DNA of 64,000 bases from Caldilineaceae bacterium (GCA_026708085.1 JAPOVP010000021.1:1-64000), one strand, 5' to 3'; numbered from the stretch's first letter, positions 53,488-63,390 are shown. Notes: generated by a model from the sequence alone, not told the origin. Numbers and translations: made by a program.

Positions 53488-55155
53488 ATGGCAAGGATGA
53501 CGGCGGCGCGGGCGCTGGTCGAGTCGCTGCGGGCGCAAGGCGTAGACACGATATTCGGAATTATTTCCAGCCACACGATGGAGATTTTCGACGCGCTGTA
53601 CGACCACCAGGACGCCATCCGCTTCATCAGCGCGCGGCATGAACACGCAGCGGCGATGATGGCAGACGGGTACGCGAGGGTGACCGGCAAACCGGGCATC
53701 TGTCTGACCAGTACGGGGCCGGGTGCAGCCAATTCGACGGGCGGTCTCGGGGAGGCTTACGCCGCGTCTTCGCCGGTTCTGACTATCACCAGCTCGGCGG
53801 AGGAGAAGCTGTACGAGCGCGGTCTTGGCACTATGCATGAGACCAAAAACCAGCTGGATATGCTCGCAACGGTGACACAGAGTAGCGTCCATATCAGCCG
53901 CCCGGAAGAGGCGCCAGGGCAGGTGCAGGAGGCGTTTGCACAGTTTCAGGGCTGGCGCCAGCGCCCGATAGCGTTAGAGATACCGTCAGACGTGCAAAGC
54001 CAGGAAGCGGAGATGGTCATTTCGGGGCCAGTCCGGCAAGGGGCTCCGGCGGCGGACCCGGCCTCGGTCGAAACGGCGGCGGAGATCTTGTTGGCGGGCC
54101 GGCGGGTCGGGGTGATGGCGGGGACGGGCGTACACCGCGCCGGAGCGGGCCGGGAGCTCGTGCGCCTGGCGGAGCGTCTTGGCGCGCCGGTGTTCACCAC
54201 GGCCAACAGTAAAGGCGCGATTGCAGAAGATCACCCACTAAGCCTGGGGATGTATGGCGGCGAATACAACTTTCCGCCTGGCGGGCTGGAAGACCCGCGC
54301 CAGACGTTCGCAAACAGCCTGGATGTTCTCCTGGTCGCCGGCTCCAGCCTTTCCTATTTCAGGGCGAAGTCGCAGGGCCTGCGCCAGCCGCCGCAGCTGA
54401 TTCATCTGGATATTGATGCCGCGACAATGGACAAGTGGTATAAGACGACGGTGCGTCTGGTAGGCGACGCGAGGACGGTGTTGGAGCAACTCAACTGCGC
54501 ACTGGAGGGCAAGGCGGGTTCCGACAAGAATGTGAACGGGATAAAGGAGAGCTACGCCGCGGAAGTGCAGGCTGTCAGGGAGAGTATCCGGGAGTACAAA
54601 CGGCAAACGTTGCCGAACGAGACGATGATTATGGAGGCGATCCGGGAGGCGACGGACAGGGACGCGGTCTTCGTCGGCGACGTGGGGGTCTGCAATCATC
54701 GCGGGGCCAACTACTGCCTGGAGGTTTACGAGGAGCGCAGTTACCTCATACCGGCATGGGGGGGACTGGGATTCGGCCTGCCGGCTGCCGCCGGCGCCAA
54801 GGCAGGCGTTCCGGAGCGGCAGGTGATCTGCATTACCGGTGACGGTGGCTTCCAGTTCAACATTCAGGAGTTGGGAACCTGTGTGCAGTATGGGCTGCGG
54901 CCGGTGGTACTGGTTTTCAACGACGACGCTTGGGGGTTGTTGCGCTATTACCAGAAGAATCGAGGTAACGGTCGCTACATTGCCAGCGACCTGCGAAACC
55001 CGGATTTCACTCGGCTGGCTGAAGCGTACGGGGCCTGCGGCGTGCAGGTCAAATCGCTGCCAGAGATGGTTCAGGCATTGGAACGGGCGCTGGAGGCGGA
55101 GACCGTTTCGGTGATCGACGTGAAGACGCCTCACGGTTTTGCCAACTTCGAGTAG
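53488..55155 (+). CDS. Thiamine diphosphate-dependent enzyme, acetolactate synthase-like
   Basis: ThDP enzyme of 555 aa with the IlvB-type architecture: N-terminal PYR domain containing the catalytic Glu (ARHEHAAAMMADGYARVTGKPG, E52), central domain and C-terminal PP domain with the cofactor motif GDGGFQFNIQELGTCVQYGLRPVVLVFND. GGAGG 7 nt before ATG 53488; an in-frame GTG lies 6 nt upstream. No FAD-quinone-loop signature that would prove acetolactate synthase. In a sugar cluster it more likely decarboxylates or cleaves a 2-keto or cyclitol intermediate (compare IolD-type hydrolases), but this is inference. Confidence 0.85.
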   Translation: MARMTAARALVESLRAQGVDTIFGIISSHTMEIFDALYDHQDAIRFISARHEHAAAMMADGYARVTGKPGICLTSTGPGAANSTGGLGEAYAASSPVLTITSSAEEKLYERGLGTMHETKNQLDMLATVTQSSVHISRPEEAPGQVQEAFAQFQGWRQRPIALEIPSDVQSQEAEMVISGPVRQGAPAADPASVETAAEILLAGRRVGVMAGTGVHRAGAGRELVRLAERLGAPVFTTANSKGAIAEDHPLSLGMYGGEYNFPPGGLEDPRQTFANSLDVLLVAGSSLSYFRAKSQGLRQPPQLIHLDIDAATMDKWYKTTVRLVGDARTVLEQLNCALEGKAGSDKNVNGIKESYAAEVQAVRESIREYKRQTLPNETMIMEAIREATDRDAVFVGDVGVCNHRGANYCLEVYEERSYLIPAWGGLGFGLPAAAGAKAGVPERQVICITGDGGFQFNIQELGTCVQYGLRPVVLVFNDDAWGLLRYYQKNRGNGRYIASDLRNPDFTRLAEAYGACGVQVKSLPEMVQALERALEAETVSVIDVKTPHGFANFE

Positions 55156-55198
55156 GCCGGATGCGTTTGAGCAACTGAATCAGGAGGGAAGGGCGCAA

Positions 55199-56221
55199 AT
55201 GAAAAGCGTACTGACCTGCGGTCTGATCGGCCTGTCACAGGGCTGGTATGCCGATCTGTTTGCGACGGAACTGCTGGCGATGAAGGATGTTGAGCTGGTT
55301 GGCGTTTGCGATCTGGGCAAGAGCCGGGCGTATGTTGAGGAGTGTATCGGTATGGGCGCGGAGGCGTTTGCGGCCAAGTTTGAGGCTACTCTCTACCATG
55401 ATGCCGCTGACCTGCTCGGACAGGATCTCGATTTCGTTGTGGTGGCGAGTGAAATTGGGGAGCACTGCGAAAACAGCTGTCAAGCGCTGGAAGCAGGGGC
55501 GCATGTCTTTTCCTGCAAGCCGTTCAGTTTCATGGGCGACGAGGTGCGCCGGGCGATTCAGGTTGCGCGGCGCAGTAGCCGGATCGTAATGCCGGCGGTC
55601 CCTTCACGATTTGAGGACGGCTTGATCGAAGCTGTGCGCCGCGTGCGGGCGGGAGATATCGGCAGGCCGCTGACGGCGCGAGTCTTTGTAAACCATGTTG
55701 CGATGACGAGCCCGGAATGGCAGCGGGACCCGGCGAAGAGCGGCGGCCCGCTGGGTGAATTCGGCACGTACGGGTTTGATATCGTGCGCTGGGCCCTGGG
55801 CGGGGAACCGGAGGAGGTCTTCGCTTACGGCGAGAACTTCGTGCACCAGGGCGTGATCGAGGGCTGGGACAATGTAAAGGCGCTCGTCCGCTTCGAAAAC
55901 GGTTCGCTGGGAAGCGTGCACGTCTGCACTTCGATCAGCTGGGAATACCCGTTTTTCGATCTGGAGGTTGTGGGAGAGAAGGGTTGCGTGCGAACCGACT
56001 ATCACAACTATCCGGTTATGACGCAGGGCAGTTCTTTTTCGCAGCTCGCGCCGATCCGATACTCGCCGATGAACCAGCGTGAGTTCGCCCACTTTGTGAA
56101 GGCGGTACGGAGAGAGGAGGAGTTGCGCGTTACACTGCAGGACGCCTACGTAGTAGCGAGGACGATTGAGGCGGTGCAGGAAAGTCTTACGGCACACAGG
56201 CCGGTAAGGATAGAACTTTGA
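55199..56221 (+). CDS. Gfo/Idh/MocA-family NAD(P)-dependent oxidoreductase
   Basis: Protein of 340 aa, N-terminal Rossmann domain (GLIGLSQGWYADLFATELLAMKDVELVGVCD) and C-terminal alpha/beta sheet domain typical of sugar and cyclitol dehydrogenases. The usual EKP dinucleotide-side motif is CKPFS here (HVFSCKPFSFMGDE). AGGAGG about 11 nt before ATG 55199. Last gene of the plus-strand operon; it would oxidise a hydroxyl of the sugar intermediate with NAD+ or NADP+. Confidence 0.87.
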   Translation: MKSVLTCGLIGLSQGWYADLFATELLAMKDVELVGVCDLGKSRAYVEECIGMGAEAFAAKFEATLYHDAADLLGQDLDFVVVASEIGEHCENSCQALEAGAHVFSCKPFSFMGDEVRRAIQVARRSSRIVMPAVPSRFEDGLIEAVRRVRAGDIGRPLTARVFVNHVAMTSPEWQRDPAKSGGPLGEFGTYGFDIVRWALGGEPEEVFAYGENFVHQGVIEGWDNVKALVRFENGSLGSVHVCTSISWEYPFFDLEVVGEKGCVRTDYHNYPVMTQGSSFSQLAPIRYSPMNQREFAHFVKAVRREEELRVTLQDAYVVARTIEAVQESLTAHRPVRIEL

Positions 56222-56635
56222 GCTTTCCCCTGGGGCGCAAGCGCCAGATGGGTCAGTAAGCGCTTCCGGTCCGCTGCCGTCAACTGCGGCTCAATCTGAC
56301 GAACAAACTCTCGCAGCGTCCACTGCGGCGCGGCGTCTGTTGGGTCTAATGTTACGCGGCAACATAAAGGTGGTTCGCTAAATTCCTCTTCATTACGGTC
56401 TGACACGTATTCGAAATCGTTCTGCTTTGGGGAAAGGTGTGGGCCAGACGGGCTGGCTCCAAGAGTGGTTCGCGCAACGATATCGCTTCCGACCGTTGTC
56501 GGTCGCGCGTCCTGAAAGTCAGGATAGGGGCTGCCTCGGGGCCACGAGCGTGGCATCGTCGTCCGAGCGCTCTACGAATTGGAGGCAAGACTCGGAGCAA
56601 ACAGGTCATGGAACCGTCCATTGACCCAAGCCAGC
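56222..56635. other. Intergenic gap between convergent operons
   Basis: No supported gene. A minus-strand frame reaching into the oxidoreductase gene contains the protein-like stretch LREFVRQIEPQLTAADRKRLL but no start signal or family match. Near 56230 there is a short palindrome GGGGCGC-AA-GCGCC. Confidence 0.35.
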
Positions 56636-57553
56636 CTATAGCCAGCCCTTTCCCTGCATAAGGTCTGCCAGTTCCGCCATTTCACGGTCATTCAGACTGT
56701 AGTATGGTTTTCTCCTCCAGCGCTGGGCCAAGCCTTTGAGTTCGAGGATGCCATGGACGACGGCGTCAAAACTACCCGGAAAAACCGAAAACAGTTCATC
56801 CCATATGGGTATATCATAATCAGCAATAATCTTGCGGACCTGGGGCAAATTATTGGCCTGAACCGCGTCCCAGAAGGCGTGCGCAACCTCGGGCTTGATG
56901 AGGATGAAGCATGACATATAGCCGTCGCAGCCGTAGGGCACGTTGTTCAGAACCTCTCGTTTCGTCCCACTGGCAAACACAGCCCAGCGCTCGTGAACCA
57001 GCAGCCCCAATCTCCTGCCGAACTCGCCACAAATGTCGTCCTTCACCGCATAAATGCCGTCTACTTCATCCCGCAACCGCCTCAGCACTTGCAAACTCAG
57101 CGCGAGAGGACGCTGCCCGAGATAATTCGTCACGAACATGACCGGCATATGCTCGGCGACGGCTGCATAATGGGCGACAAGAGTATCTTCCGTGCATGAA
57201 CCGGCCCAGTCCGGCGGCAGCACCATCACCATATCGGCGCCGACCTCGCGCGCGTACTTGGCAAACTCAACATCCTTGCCGGTCCACCAGATGCGATCCG
57301 CAGCCACCACCATGGCCCGTCCTGCAGTCTGTGCAACCACGAACTTCGTCAGTTCGGCGACTTCCGCATCTGTCAGAAGAGTATACAAACTGTCGCCGCT
57401 GGTCAGGATAATCGTCTTCGAACCGGCGTCGATGGTGAAATCGATGATTTGGCTTATGCTTTGATAATCAATTTCACCATTGGCGAAAAAGGGAGTATTC
57501 AAAGACATGATCGGACCGGTCAAGGCATGACGCGCCTCTTCACGACTTATCAT
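56636..57553 (-). CDS. DapA/NanA-family aldolase
   Basis: Class I (Schiff-base) aldolase of 305 aa in the dihydrodipicolinate synthase/N-acetylneuraminate lyase family. The lysine that forms the Schiff base is K171 in GIYAVKDDICGEF, and the catalytic Tyr is Y144 in VTNYLGQRP. The substrate loop (FASGTKREVLNNVPYGCDGYMS) differs from DapA consensus, so a 2-keto-3-deoxy sugar acid, or sialic-acid-like, substrate is more likely than lysine synthesis. The sialidase-like gene is just upstream. AAAGG about 7 nt before ATG 57553. Last gene of the minus-strand operon. Confidence 0.85.
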   Translation of the reverse strand: MISREEARHALTGPIMSLNTPFFANGEIDYQSISQIIDFTIDAGSKTIILTSGDSLYTLLTDAEVAELTKFVVAQTAGRAMVVAADRIWWTGKDVEFAKYAREVGADMVMVLPPDWAGSCTEDTLVAHYAAVAEHMPVMFVTNYLGQRPLALSLQVLRRLRDEVDGIYAVKDDICGEFGRRLGLLVHERWAVFASGTKREVLNNVPYGCDGYMSCFILIKPEVAHAFWDAVQANNLPQVRKIIADYDIPIWDELFSVFPGSFDAVVHGILELKGLAQRWRRKPYYSLNDREMAELADLMQGKGWL

Positions 57554-57660
57554 TGTCGCACCTTTCTTTTCATACTCTTCACGGTTTGTACATGACGGAC
57601 GTGATGACCGTGTCTGAGCCGGAGGCGGCCAACGTTGGGTTGGAATCAGACGCAAGTCTG

Positions 57661-58755
57661 TCAGACACGTTTCACCGTAATGAAGGTGCCGAGAATCTCA
57701 CGCATCCAGGGGTTGTTGGCATCCGTGCGACCATAGGCCGCAAACAGAGTGTCGGGTGCAACCTCTTCGATCGCGTCGTAGTACGAGCAATCAACGTGCA
57801 CCGGACCCTGGCGTAAGCAGAAGTGCCCTATCCACGTGTGTCCCATGTCCGTGCTGAAGGTGAGCCAGTCGCCCGGCCGGCCATAGATTACGGCCAGCAC
57901 GCCATTGGACATCAGGCAGGACTTCGGCATCACGCCACGGTCGGCGATCGGGTCAGCGTGGCTCCAGGTCCTGCCCTCGTCATTCGACCGGCTCATGTAC
58001 AGCGACCAGTGCTCGCCCGATGCAGTCCCGCCGGAGCGCATGAAGCAAAGTATCTCTCCGTTGGGCAGTTTCTGCAGATAAGGCTCACCAAAGCCATCTA
58101 ACCGCCGCGCATCCCCTTCATGCAGGTCGAACGCCACCGTCGACCGGTAGTGCCAGGTGCGTCCACGATCAGTAGACCGGATCACGAAAGAGCGCTCTTT
58201 CGCGTTACTGTCAGCGGCGAACTTGCCTAGCACACCGGCCAGCAAGCTGCCATCGCTTAGCGACACGATGGCATGATCCACGTAGCAGAACAGGGGCTGT
58301 CCGGCGCGCTCCATGTCCCGCCACAGTTCGGGAATCCCAATCAGACGAATCGTCTCCTTCTGGTAGGTGTAGCCGTTGTCGTGCGAACGGTGCAGATAGG
58401 TCTCATGCACACCGTCTTCGACTTTCACCAGCCAGGTCGGTTCCACCTGGATCAACTCACCGTCGGGGAACTGGTATGCGTTCCAGGAACGCCAATCCGG
58501 CGATTCGCGCCAAGTATGCCCGCCATCTGTGGAGCGCCGGCAGGGCATGCCCCGCTGACTGGCCTCCACTTCCGGTGGGAACGCAGCAAGCACGAGTTCC
58601 CCGTCTATGAGCTTGTACATGTAGGCGCAGGCGCAGTGCGTTTCATGCATGGGAATGATGGTCTGTGTCTCACCGACCTGGATTTCCAGCCCCGGGGGTT
58701 GGTAGAAGCCCCGGCTGCGGTCTTCGCGTGATACTTCTTTCAATGTGTCTGCCAT
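57661..58755 (-). CDS. Sialidase-like (BNR/Asp-box) propeller protein, cytoplasmic
   Basis: Protein of 364 aa with five Asp boxes S-x-D-x-G-x-T-W: STDGGHTW (75-82), the SHDNGYTY form near 124, STDRGRTW, SNDEGRTW and STDMGHTW. This is the six-bladed sialidase propeller of GH33-type proteins. There is no signal peptide (MADTLKEVSREDR), so it would act inside the cell, unusual for sialidases. I cannot verify the Arg triad or nucleophile Tyr, so catalysis is not proved. AAAGGAATAGG precedes ATG 58755. A paralog runs off the window end at 63391, and the aldolase gene follows. Confidence 0.8.
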   Translation of the reverse strand: MADTLKEVSREDRSRGFYQPPGLEIQVGETQTIIPMHETHCACAYMYKLIDGELVLAAFPPEVEASQRGMPCRRSTDGGHTWRESPDWRSWNAYQFPDGELIQVEPTWLVKVEDGVHETYLHRSHDNGYTYQKETIRLIGIPELWRDMERAGQPLFCYVDHAIVSLSDGSLLAGVLGKFAADSNAKERSFVIRSTDRGRTWHYRSTVAFDLHEGDARRLDGFGEPYLQKLPNGEILCFMRSGGTASGEHWSLYMSRSNDEGRTWSHADPIADRGVMPKSCLMSNGVLAVIYGRPGDWLTFSTDMGHTWIGHFCLRQGPVHVDCSYYDAIEEVAPDTLFAAYGRTDANNPWMREILGTFITVKRV

Positions 58756-58791
58756 TTCCTATTCCTTTCTTTGCTCCATGGCGCAAACCGA

Positions 58792-59703
58792 TCAGATACC
58801 ACCATGCCTGCTACGCACATCGAGGGCGTCTCGCAGGCCATCGCCCATGAAGTTGATGGCCAGGACTGCCAGCGTAATCGCCATCCCTGGCGGCAGCCAC
58901 TGCCAGGGGAAGATGGCGAGTGCTGTGAAGTTCGCCGCGCGGCTAACCATGCCACCCCAGCTGGGTACCGGCGCCTGCACGCCCAGTCCAAGATAGCTCA
59001 GGCCGGCCTCCGCGAGGATGGCGCCGGCCGTTCCCAGAGTCATCGAGACCACGACCGGGCCAACCACGTGGGGAAAGATGTGTACCCACATGATTCGCCA
59101 GTCAGTTGCGCCGACCGTGCGGGCTGCGGTGACGAATTCCGTCTCGCGCAAGGACAGCACCTGCCCCCGCACCAGCCGCGCCAGTCCCGGCCAATTGAAG
59201 AGACCAATCACCAGCATGAGGGTGAAGATGCTGGGTTCCAGAACGGTCGCCAATGTGATCATGAGGATAAAGGTCGGAAACATCATGACCAGCTCTGTAA
59301 AACGCATGAGCAGATCGTCCGTACGTCCCCCGAGGTAGCCGCCCAGCCCACCGATGATGACACCGATGATCGTGGTGAGGGTTACGGCGACGATGCCCAC
59401 CGACATGGACACCCGTGCGCCATAGACGACGCGGGTAAGTACATCTCTCCCAACCTGATCCGTACCGAAGATGTGCCGGCCATTAGGGGGGGAATCGATT
59501 TCGCGTAAGTTGGCTTTGACAGGATCGTAAGGGGTGAGGAGTGGCGCGGTCAGAGCGATCAGCACCAGTATCAGGACGATCAGGCTACCGACCACGGCAA
59601 CGCGGTGCCGAAGAAAGCGACGCAAGCTGCGCGCGAAAGGCGAGTCTACGGGCAACTGCTGTTCTGCGATCTGTGGAGAGGCTCTGTTACGTGTGCGCGA
59701 CAT
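58792..59703 (-). CDS. ABC transporter permease, DppC type
   Basis: Peptide/nickel/glycan-family permease of 303 aa with six helices, conserved N-terminal DLREIDSPPNGRHIFGTDQVGRDVLTRVVYGARVS-like region and the EAA-like loop EFVTAARTVGATDWRIMWVHIFPHVVGPV. The C-terminal ALNFMGDGLRDALDVRSRH is the family signature. The third gene of a four-gene transport set; no DppD/DppF ATPase genes lie in the window. Similar systems in cell-wall or glycan catabolism carry oligosaccharides. Confidence 0.9.
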   Translation of the reverse strand: MSRTRNRASPQIAEQQLPVDSPFARSLRRFLRHRVAVVGSLIVLILVLIALTAPLLTPYDPVKANLREIDSPPNGRHIFGTDQVGRDVLTRVVYGARVSMSVGIVAVTLTTIIGVIIGGLGGYLGGRTDDLLMRFTELVMMFPTFILMITLATVLEPSIFTLMLVIGLFNWPGLARLVRGQVLSLRETEFVTAARTVGATDWRIMWVHIFPHVVGPVVVSMTLGTAGAILAEAGLSYLGLGVQAPVPSWGGMVSRAANFTALAIFPWQWLPPGMAITLAVLAINFMGDGLRDALDVRSRHGGI

Positions 59704-59838
59704 CTGTCTCGTGGCTGGCGCTGGGAAATCTGGAGGAGTTTTACCGGGCTGGCGCCTCTGGTGAACGGCTGGATGGAGTGTGTGGACGGGTTAGATTGGC
59801 GGGAGAATGTGCCGTCATTCACCAACTCCGACCCGCTA

Positions 59839-60801
59839 TCAATCGTAGCGTACGCGCGGGTCCACGAAGCCATAGGCGATATCAGAGGCCAGGTTCGCGA
59901 GCATTACGATGACGGCAGAAGTCAGTGTCACCGCCATGATCACGGGGTAGTCGCGGGCCAGGAGGGCCGTATAGCCCAGGCGGCCCATCCCCGGCCACGA
60001 GAAGAGCTGCTCAAGGATAAACGATCCGCCCAACAGGCTGGGCAGGCTGAGGCCCACGAGGGTGACCACGGGCAGGAGCGCGTTTCGGAACACGTGGCGT
60101 ATGATGACCCACCGTTCCGGCAGCCCCTTGCTGCGAGCCGTGGTTACGTAGTCGGCGCCCAAGGCATCCAGCACACTCGCCCGGGTGTAGCGCATGTAGC
60201 CGGCCAGACTCAGAATCACGTTGGCGAGGACCGGCAGAACCATGTGGTGCAGCAGGTCCAGGTTGAAGCCTGTTGACTGGCCCGGGGTCCACATACCGGC
60301 CAGGGGGAACCAATCCAGCTTGACCGAAAGGAAATACATAAGCAGAATCGCGACGAAGAAGTTTGGCACCGAGATACCGAAGAAGGCAAAAAACGACAGC
60401 GCGTGGTCCAGATTGGAGTACTGCTTAAGGCCCGAGACGAGGCCCAGCGCCACGCCGATCAGGATGGCCAGCACGAGGGAAGTGGCCTGCAGCAAGAGGG
60501 TGGCCGGCAGGGTTTGAGCGATTCTCTCCGCCACCGAGTGGCCATCCACCTGGGAGTAGCCGAGGTTTCCCCGCAGCAGTTCTCTCAGCCATATCAGGTA
60601 GCGGACGTGGATGGGCTTGTTCAAACCCAGGCGCTCCCGCATCGCTTCCCGGTCGATCTGTGAGGAGGTGGGCTCCAATGGGTCGATCATCGCCGTTACC
60701 GGATCACCGGGAGCCAGGTTATACATCACGAAGACCAGGATCGTAACGCCCAAGACCATCATAGGCGTCACCAAGAGACGACGCAGGATGTATTCAGTCA
60801 T
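59839..60801 (-). CDS. ABC transporter permease, DppB type
   Basis: Partner permease of 320 aa, family signature YILRRLLVTPMMVLGVTILVFVMYNLAPGDPVTAM and the EAA-like loop YVTTARSKGLPERWVIIRHVFRNALLPVV. ATG 60801 is chosen over a longer frame because it begins the canonical MTEYILRRL. It lies 135 nt upstream of the DppC gene, with the gap containing no gene, and 120 nt after the binding-protein gene's stop. Confidence 0.9.
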   Translation of the reverse strand: MTEYILRRLLVTPMMVLGVTILVFVMYNLAPGDPVTAMIDPLEPTSSQIDREAMRERLGLNKPIHVRYLIWLRELLRGNLGYSQVDGHSVAERIAQTLPATLLLQATSLVLAILIGVALGLVSGLKQYSNLDHALSFFAFFGISVPNFFVAILLMYFLSVKLDWFPLAGMWTPGQSTGFNLDLLHHMVLPVLANVILSLAGYMRYTRASVLDALGADYVTTARSKGLPERWVIIRHVFRNALLPVVTLVGLSLPSLLGGSFILEQLFSWPGMGRLGYTALLARDYPVIMAVTLTSAVIVMLANLASDIAYGFVDPRVRYD

Positions 60802-60921
60802 AACCCAGTGTCTGTTCCCTGGCCAGGTGCGTGTACGCCCCGGTGGCGCCTGCGACACTGAAAGGGCTGGGCACTGCCGCCCAGCCCCCTCTTTCACCCG
60901 CCACTGCGAGGGCAGACAAAC

Positions 60922-62637
60922 CTAGGTCTGCTTCAGCCAGATCTTCTCGTGGGGAACGCGGACCGATTTTGCGTAGTCTGTGCCGGGATAGATGGCCTGG
61001 ACTCGCGAATTGAAGATAAGCCTGCCTACCCCTCGGAAGAACGGCGCTCCGTTCAGGTTTTGGTCGACCAGCAAGGCTACTTGCTTCATCAGTTCTACAC
61101 GCTTGTCGAGGTCTTTCTCCTGCATGGCGGCTGCATAAACCTCGTCCAACTCCGGGTTACAGTAATTGTTCCAGTTAATCCCGCCCGCGTCAGGGGTACC
61201 TCCACATTTGACAATACGCCAGAAGTGACCCAGGGCAGTGGAGCACCCCTGGACATTGCTGTAGATGTCAAAGTCCAGGTTGTCGAATACCTCTGGGACG
61301 AAGGCGGACGGGTGGAACACCTTGAACTTCAACTTCAGCCCCATGTTGGCCGCCAGCGCCTGAAAGGTTTCTTCGCCCACCGTGGGCTCGCCTTCCACGG
61401 AGAACTCCAGTTCGCGGTCAAAGTCCCAGTTGATCTCTTCCAAAATGGCCTGGGCCTTGTCCGGATCGAACGAGTACTGTGTCAGCCCTTCAGGCGGCTG
61501 GTTCAGGGTGCCCACGCCGATGTGACTGAACACGTAGTTATCGCGTACGGCCAGACCGCCGGTCGTCACGGCGAGATACTCATCAATGTCTATGCCATAC
61601 AGGAGCGCCTGGTGCAGTTGATGGTAGGTGTCCGGGAAGCGGTTGATGTTGATGTAATACGCCCAATAACATGGGGTCGGAAAAGTCGCACTTGCAAGAT
61701 GATCCATCGCTTGCAAGCGCTGGAAGCTGGCCAGGTCTGGAGTGAAACCGACGTCAAGCTCTCCCTTCTCCAAGGCGGCAACCGCAGTGTTGCCATCGAG
61801 GAAGCGGAAGATGATTCCGTCCAGAAGGGGCTTCCCTCCCCAGTAGTCGTCGTTGCGCTCCATCGCCAGGAACTGGTCGGGAACCAACTGGGTGCATTTG
61901 AAGGGTCCGGTCCCGATGGGCATGCCCGCAAAAGGCTCGTGGTCGACAACCTTATCGAGCGGGACGTCCTCGAACACGTGCTTGGGCGTGATGTCCATGC
62001 GGGTGTTAGGGCTGGAAATGAAATCAAAGTCGGTCTCTTCCAGCTCAAGGCGCACGGTATAATCGTCAATCTTTTGGGCGCCGGTGAGATCCTCCATTGT
62101 CCCACCGTTTTCCCCCAGGTTCATGGCCCCCTTGATCTGCGGCAGCCCACCGCTCTGGCGTGCGACATCCCTGTGGGTGGCTGCGAACCAGCTCCACATA
62201 ACGTCGTCGGCAGTGAAGGGCCGGCCATCGTGCCATTTGACGTTCTGGCGCAGGTGGAATACCCATACCCGATCCGGCTCCTCAACGTCCACCTTCTCGG
62301 CCAGCTCCGGTGTGATCTTGAACTCTTTCGTCTGGGGCGTCAGGCCGTCGCCCCACTCCTGACCGCGGACAAGAGCCTGTACCACCGGTGAGAACACCCT
62401 ATAGTGTGAGGTGCCCCGAACCTTCCAGGGTGTGAAGTTCGTGAAGCTCAATGCCCCAGGCGCAATCGTCAAGGTCCCGCCGCTCACGGGACCGGCGGCT
62501 TCCATGGATTCGGGTTGCTGGACCGGTTCCGGGGCTGCGCTCTGTGGGGCTGGGATACACGCAGCAGCAGCAATGCCAGCTGCGCCCAGGCCAGCCGCTC
62601 GCAGAAAATCACGTCTACTCACTTCTTTACGAGTCAT
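60922..62637 (-). CDS. Peptide/oligosaccharide ABC transporter binding lipoprotein (SBP family 5)
   Basis: Extracellular binding protein of 571 aa. Tat-type lipoprotein signal VSRRDFLRAAGLGAAGIAAAAC. SBP family 5 markers are present: LAEKVDVEEPDRVWVFHLRQNVKWHDGRPFTADDVMWSW, VNRFPDTYHQ-like NINRFPDTYHQLHQALLYGID, and SFDPDKAQAILEEI. First gene of the minus-strand operon with its own consensus promoter at 62734-62762. The substrate may be a glycan or peptide; the neighbours favour a sugar. Confidence 0.9.
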   Translation of the reverse strand: MTRKEVSRRDFLRAAGLGAAGIAAAACIPAPQSAAPEPVQQPESMEAAGPVSGGTLTIAPGALSFTNFTPWKVRGTSHYRVFSPVVQALVRGQEWGDGLTPQTKEFKITPELAEKVDVEEPDRVWVFHLRQNVKWHDGRPFTADDVMWSWFAATHRDVARQSGGLPQIKGAMNLGENGGTMEDLTGAQKIDDYTVRLELEETDFDFISSPNTRMDITPKHVFEDVPLDKVVDHEPFAGMPIGTGPFKCTQLVPDQFLAMERNDDYWGGKPLLDGIIFRFLDGNTAVAALEKGELDVGFTPDLASFQRLQAMDHLASATFPTPCYWAYYININRFPDTYHQLHQALLYGIDIDEYLAVTTGGLAVRDNYVFSHIGVGTLNQPPEGLTQYSFDPDKAQAILEEINWDFDRELEFSVEGEPTVGEETFQALAANMGLKLKFKVFHPSAFVPEVFDNLDFDIYSNVQGCSTALGHFWRIVKCGGTPDAGGINWNNYCNPELDEVYAAAMQEKDLDKRVELMKQVALLVDQNLNGAPFFRGVGRLIFNSRVQAIYPGTDYAKSVRVPHEKIWLKQT

Positions 62638-62733
62638 GGTTCCCCTCCTGATGTAGGTTTTCAGTCGCGTAGACAGTTCGGACTCAACGAAAGGGCAAGC
62701 CGTGTGGACAGGAATACATCCAAGACAGTATAT

Positions 62734-62762
62734 AATATATATAGGAATTCAGCCTTTGTCAA
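62734..62762 (-). promoter_or_regulatory. Sigma-70-type promoter for the uptake operon
   Basis: Minus strand TTGACA (62757-62762), 17-bp spacer, TATATT (62734-62739) inside an AT-alternating block. Leader of about 90 nt. Confidence 0.75.
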
Positions 62763-63390
62763 CTCAGGAAATTCAGCTGGGTGCAGCCCAGATTTTTGGG
62801 GGGATGTGTTTAGCCTATGCAGGCTTGGGTCCGGCAAACGGACTTGGCGCGCCTTATGCATGGCAAATTGGGATCCACGCTGGGCATTGGTCGCAAGCAC
62901 GAAATGGGCAGGCGAGGAATGGAACTATTTCGACGATAAGGAAGCGCGCGAACGACTCTTACCAAGCGCCGGGGTCGGCGCGTGCGGGCGCGTTTGTGGG
63001 CGGCTGGAAAGGATAACGGCAGTGGTCGGTGGTGAGTGGACTGCGGAGGGTGGTGGAGCACTCTCGGCTGCTGGCCCAATTCGGCACTTTGGCGTCCGCA
63101 TTCGGTGGCGGCAGGCGCACCTGCTGGAATGGCGGCGTACGGACGGCGGGGCTGGTGTCAGGGGGCATTGCAGGGGGACCCGTCCCCCGCACAGGGGAGG
63201 GCCATAGGCCCGAGCGCCCGAAGAGGGCGTACGGGCCCGCAGGCGTCCCTGAACGAGGCGAGAGAAGCCTCCTCTTATGCCTCACATTGAATTGTGAACA
63301 GGCCTTGGCTTCGTCGTTACCGCAAATGTCAGAGTAACTCGCCCCTATCCTGGGACACACCCAAATCAGGCCCGGCAACGAGAAAGCGCG
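62763..63390. other. Intergenic region with GC-rich repeat
   Basis: No gene supported in about 630 nt. It contains a TGGTCGGTGGTGAGTGG repeat (63021-63039) and copy 2 of the GC-rich two-hairpin element. Confidence 0.45.
63161..63218. repeat. GC-rich two-hairpin element, copy 2
   Basis: GGGGGC-ATTGC, hairpin A GGGGGA-CCCG-TCCCCC (63173-63188), linker GCACAGGGGA, hairpin B GGGCC-ATA-GGCCC (63199-63211), then GAGCGCCC. Aligned with copy 1 at 47796: linkers match closely, hairpin arms differ but still pair. Confidence 0.75.

Noticed and set aside
56146-56556. Minus-strand frame with a protein-like stretch between the convergent operons
   Set aside because: It runs antisense into the oxidoreductase gene and has no start signal or family match; noted as possible remnant only.
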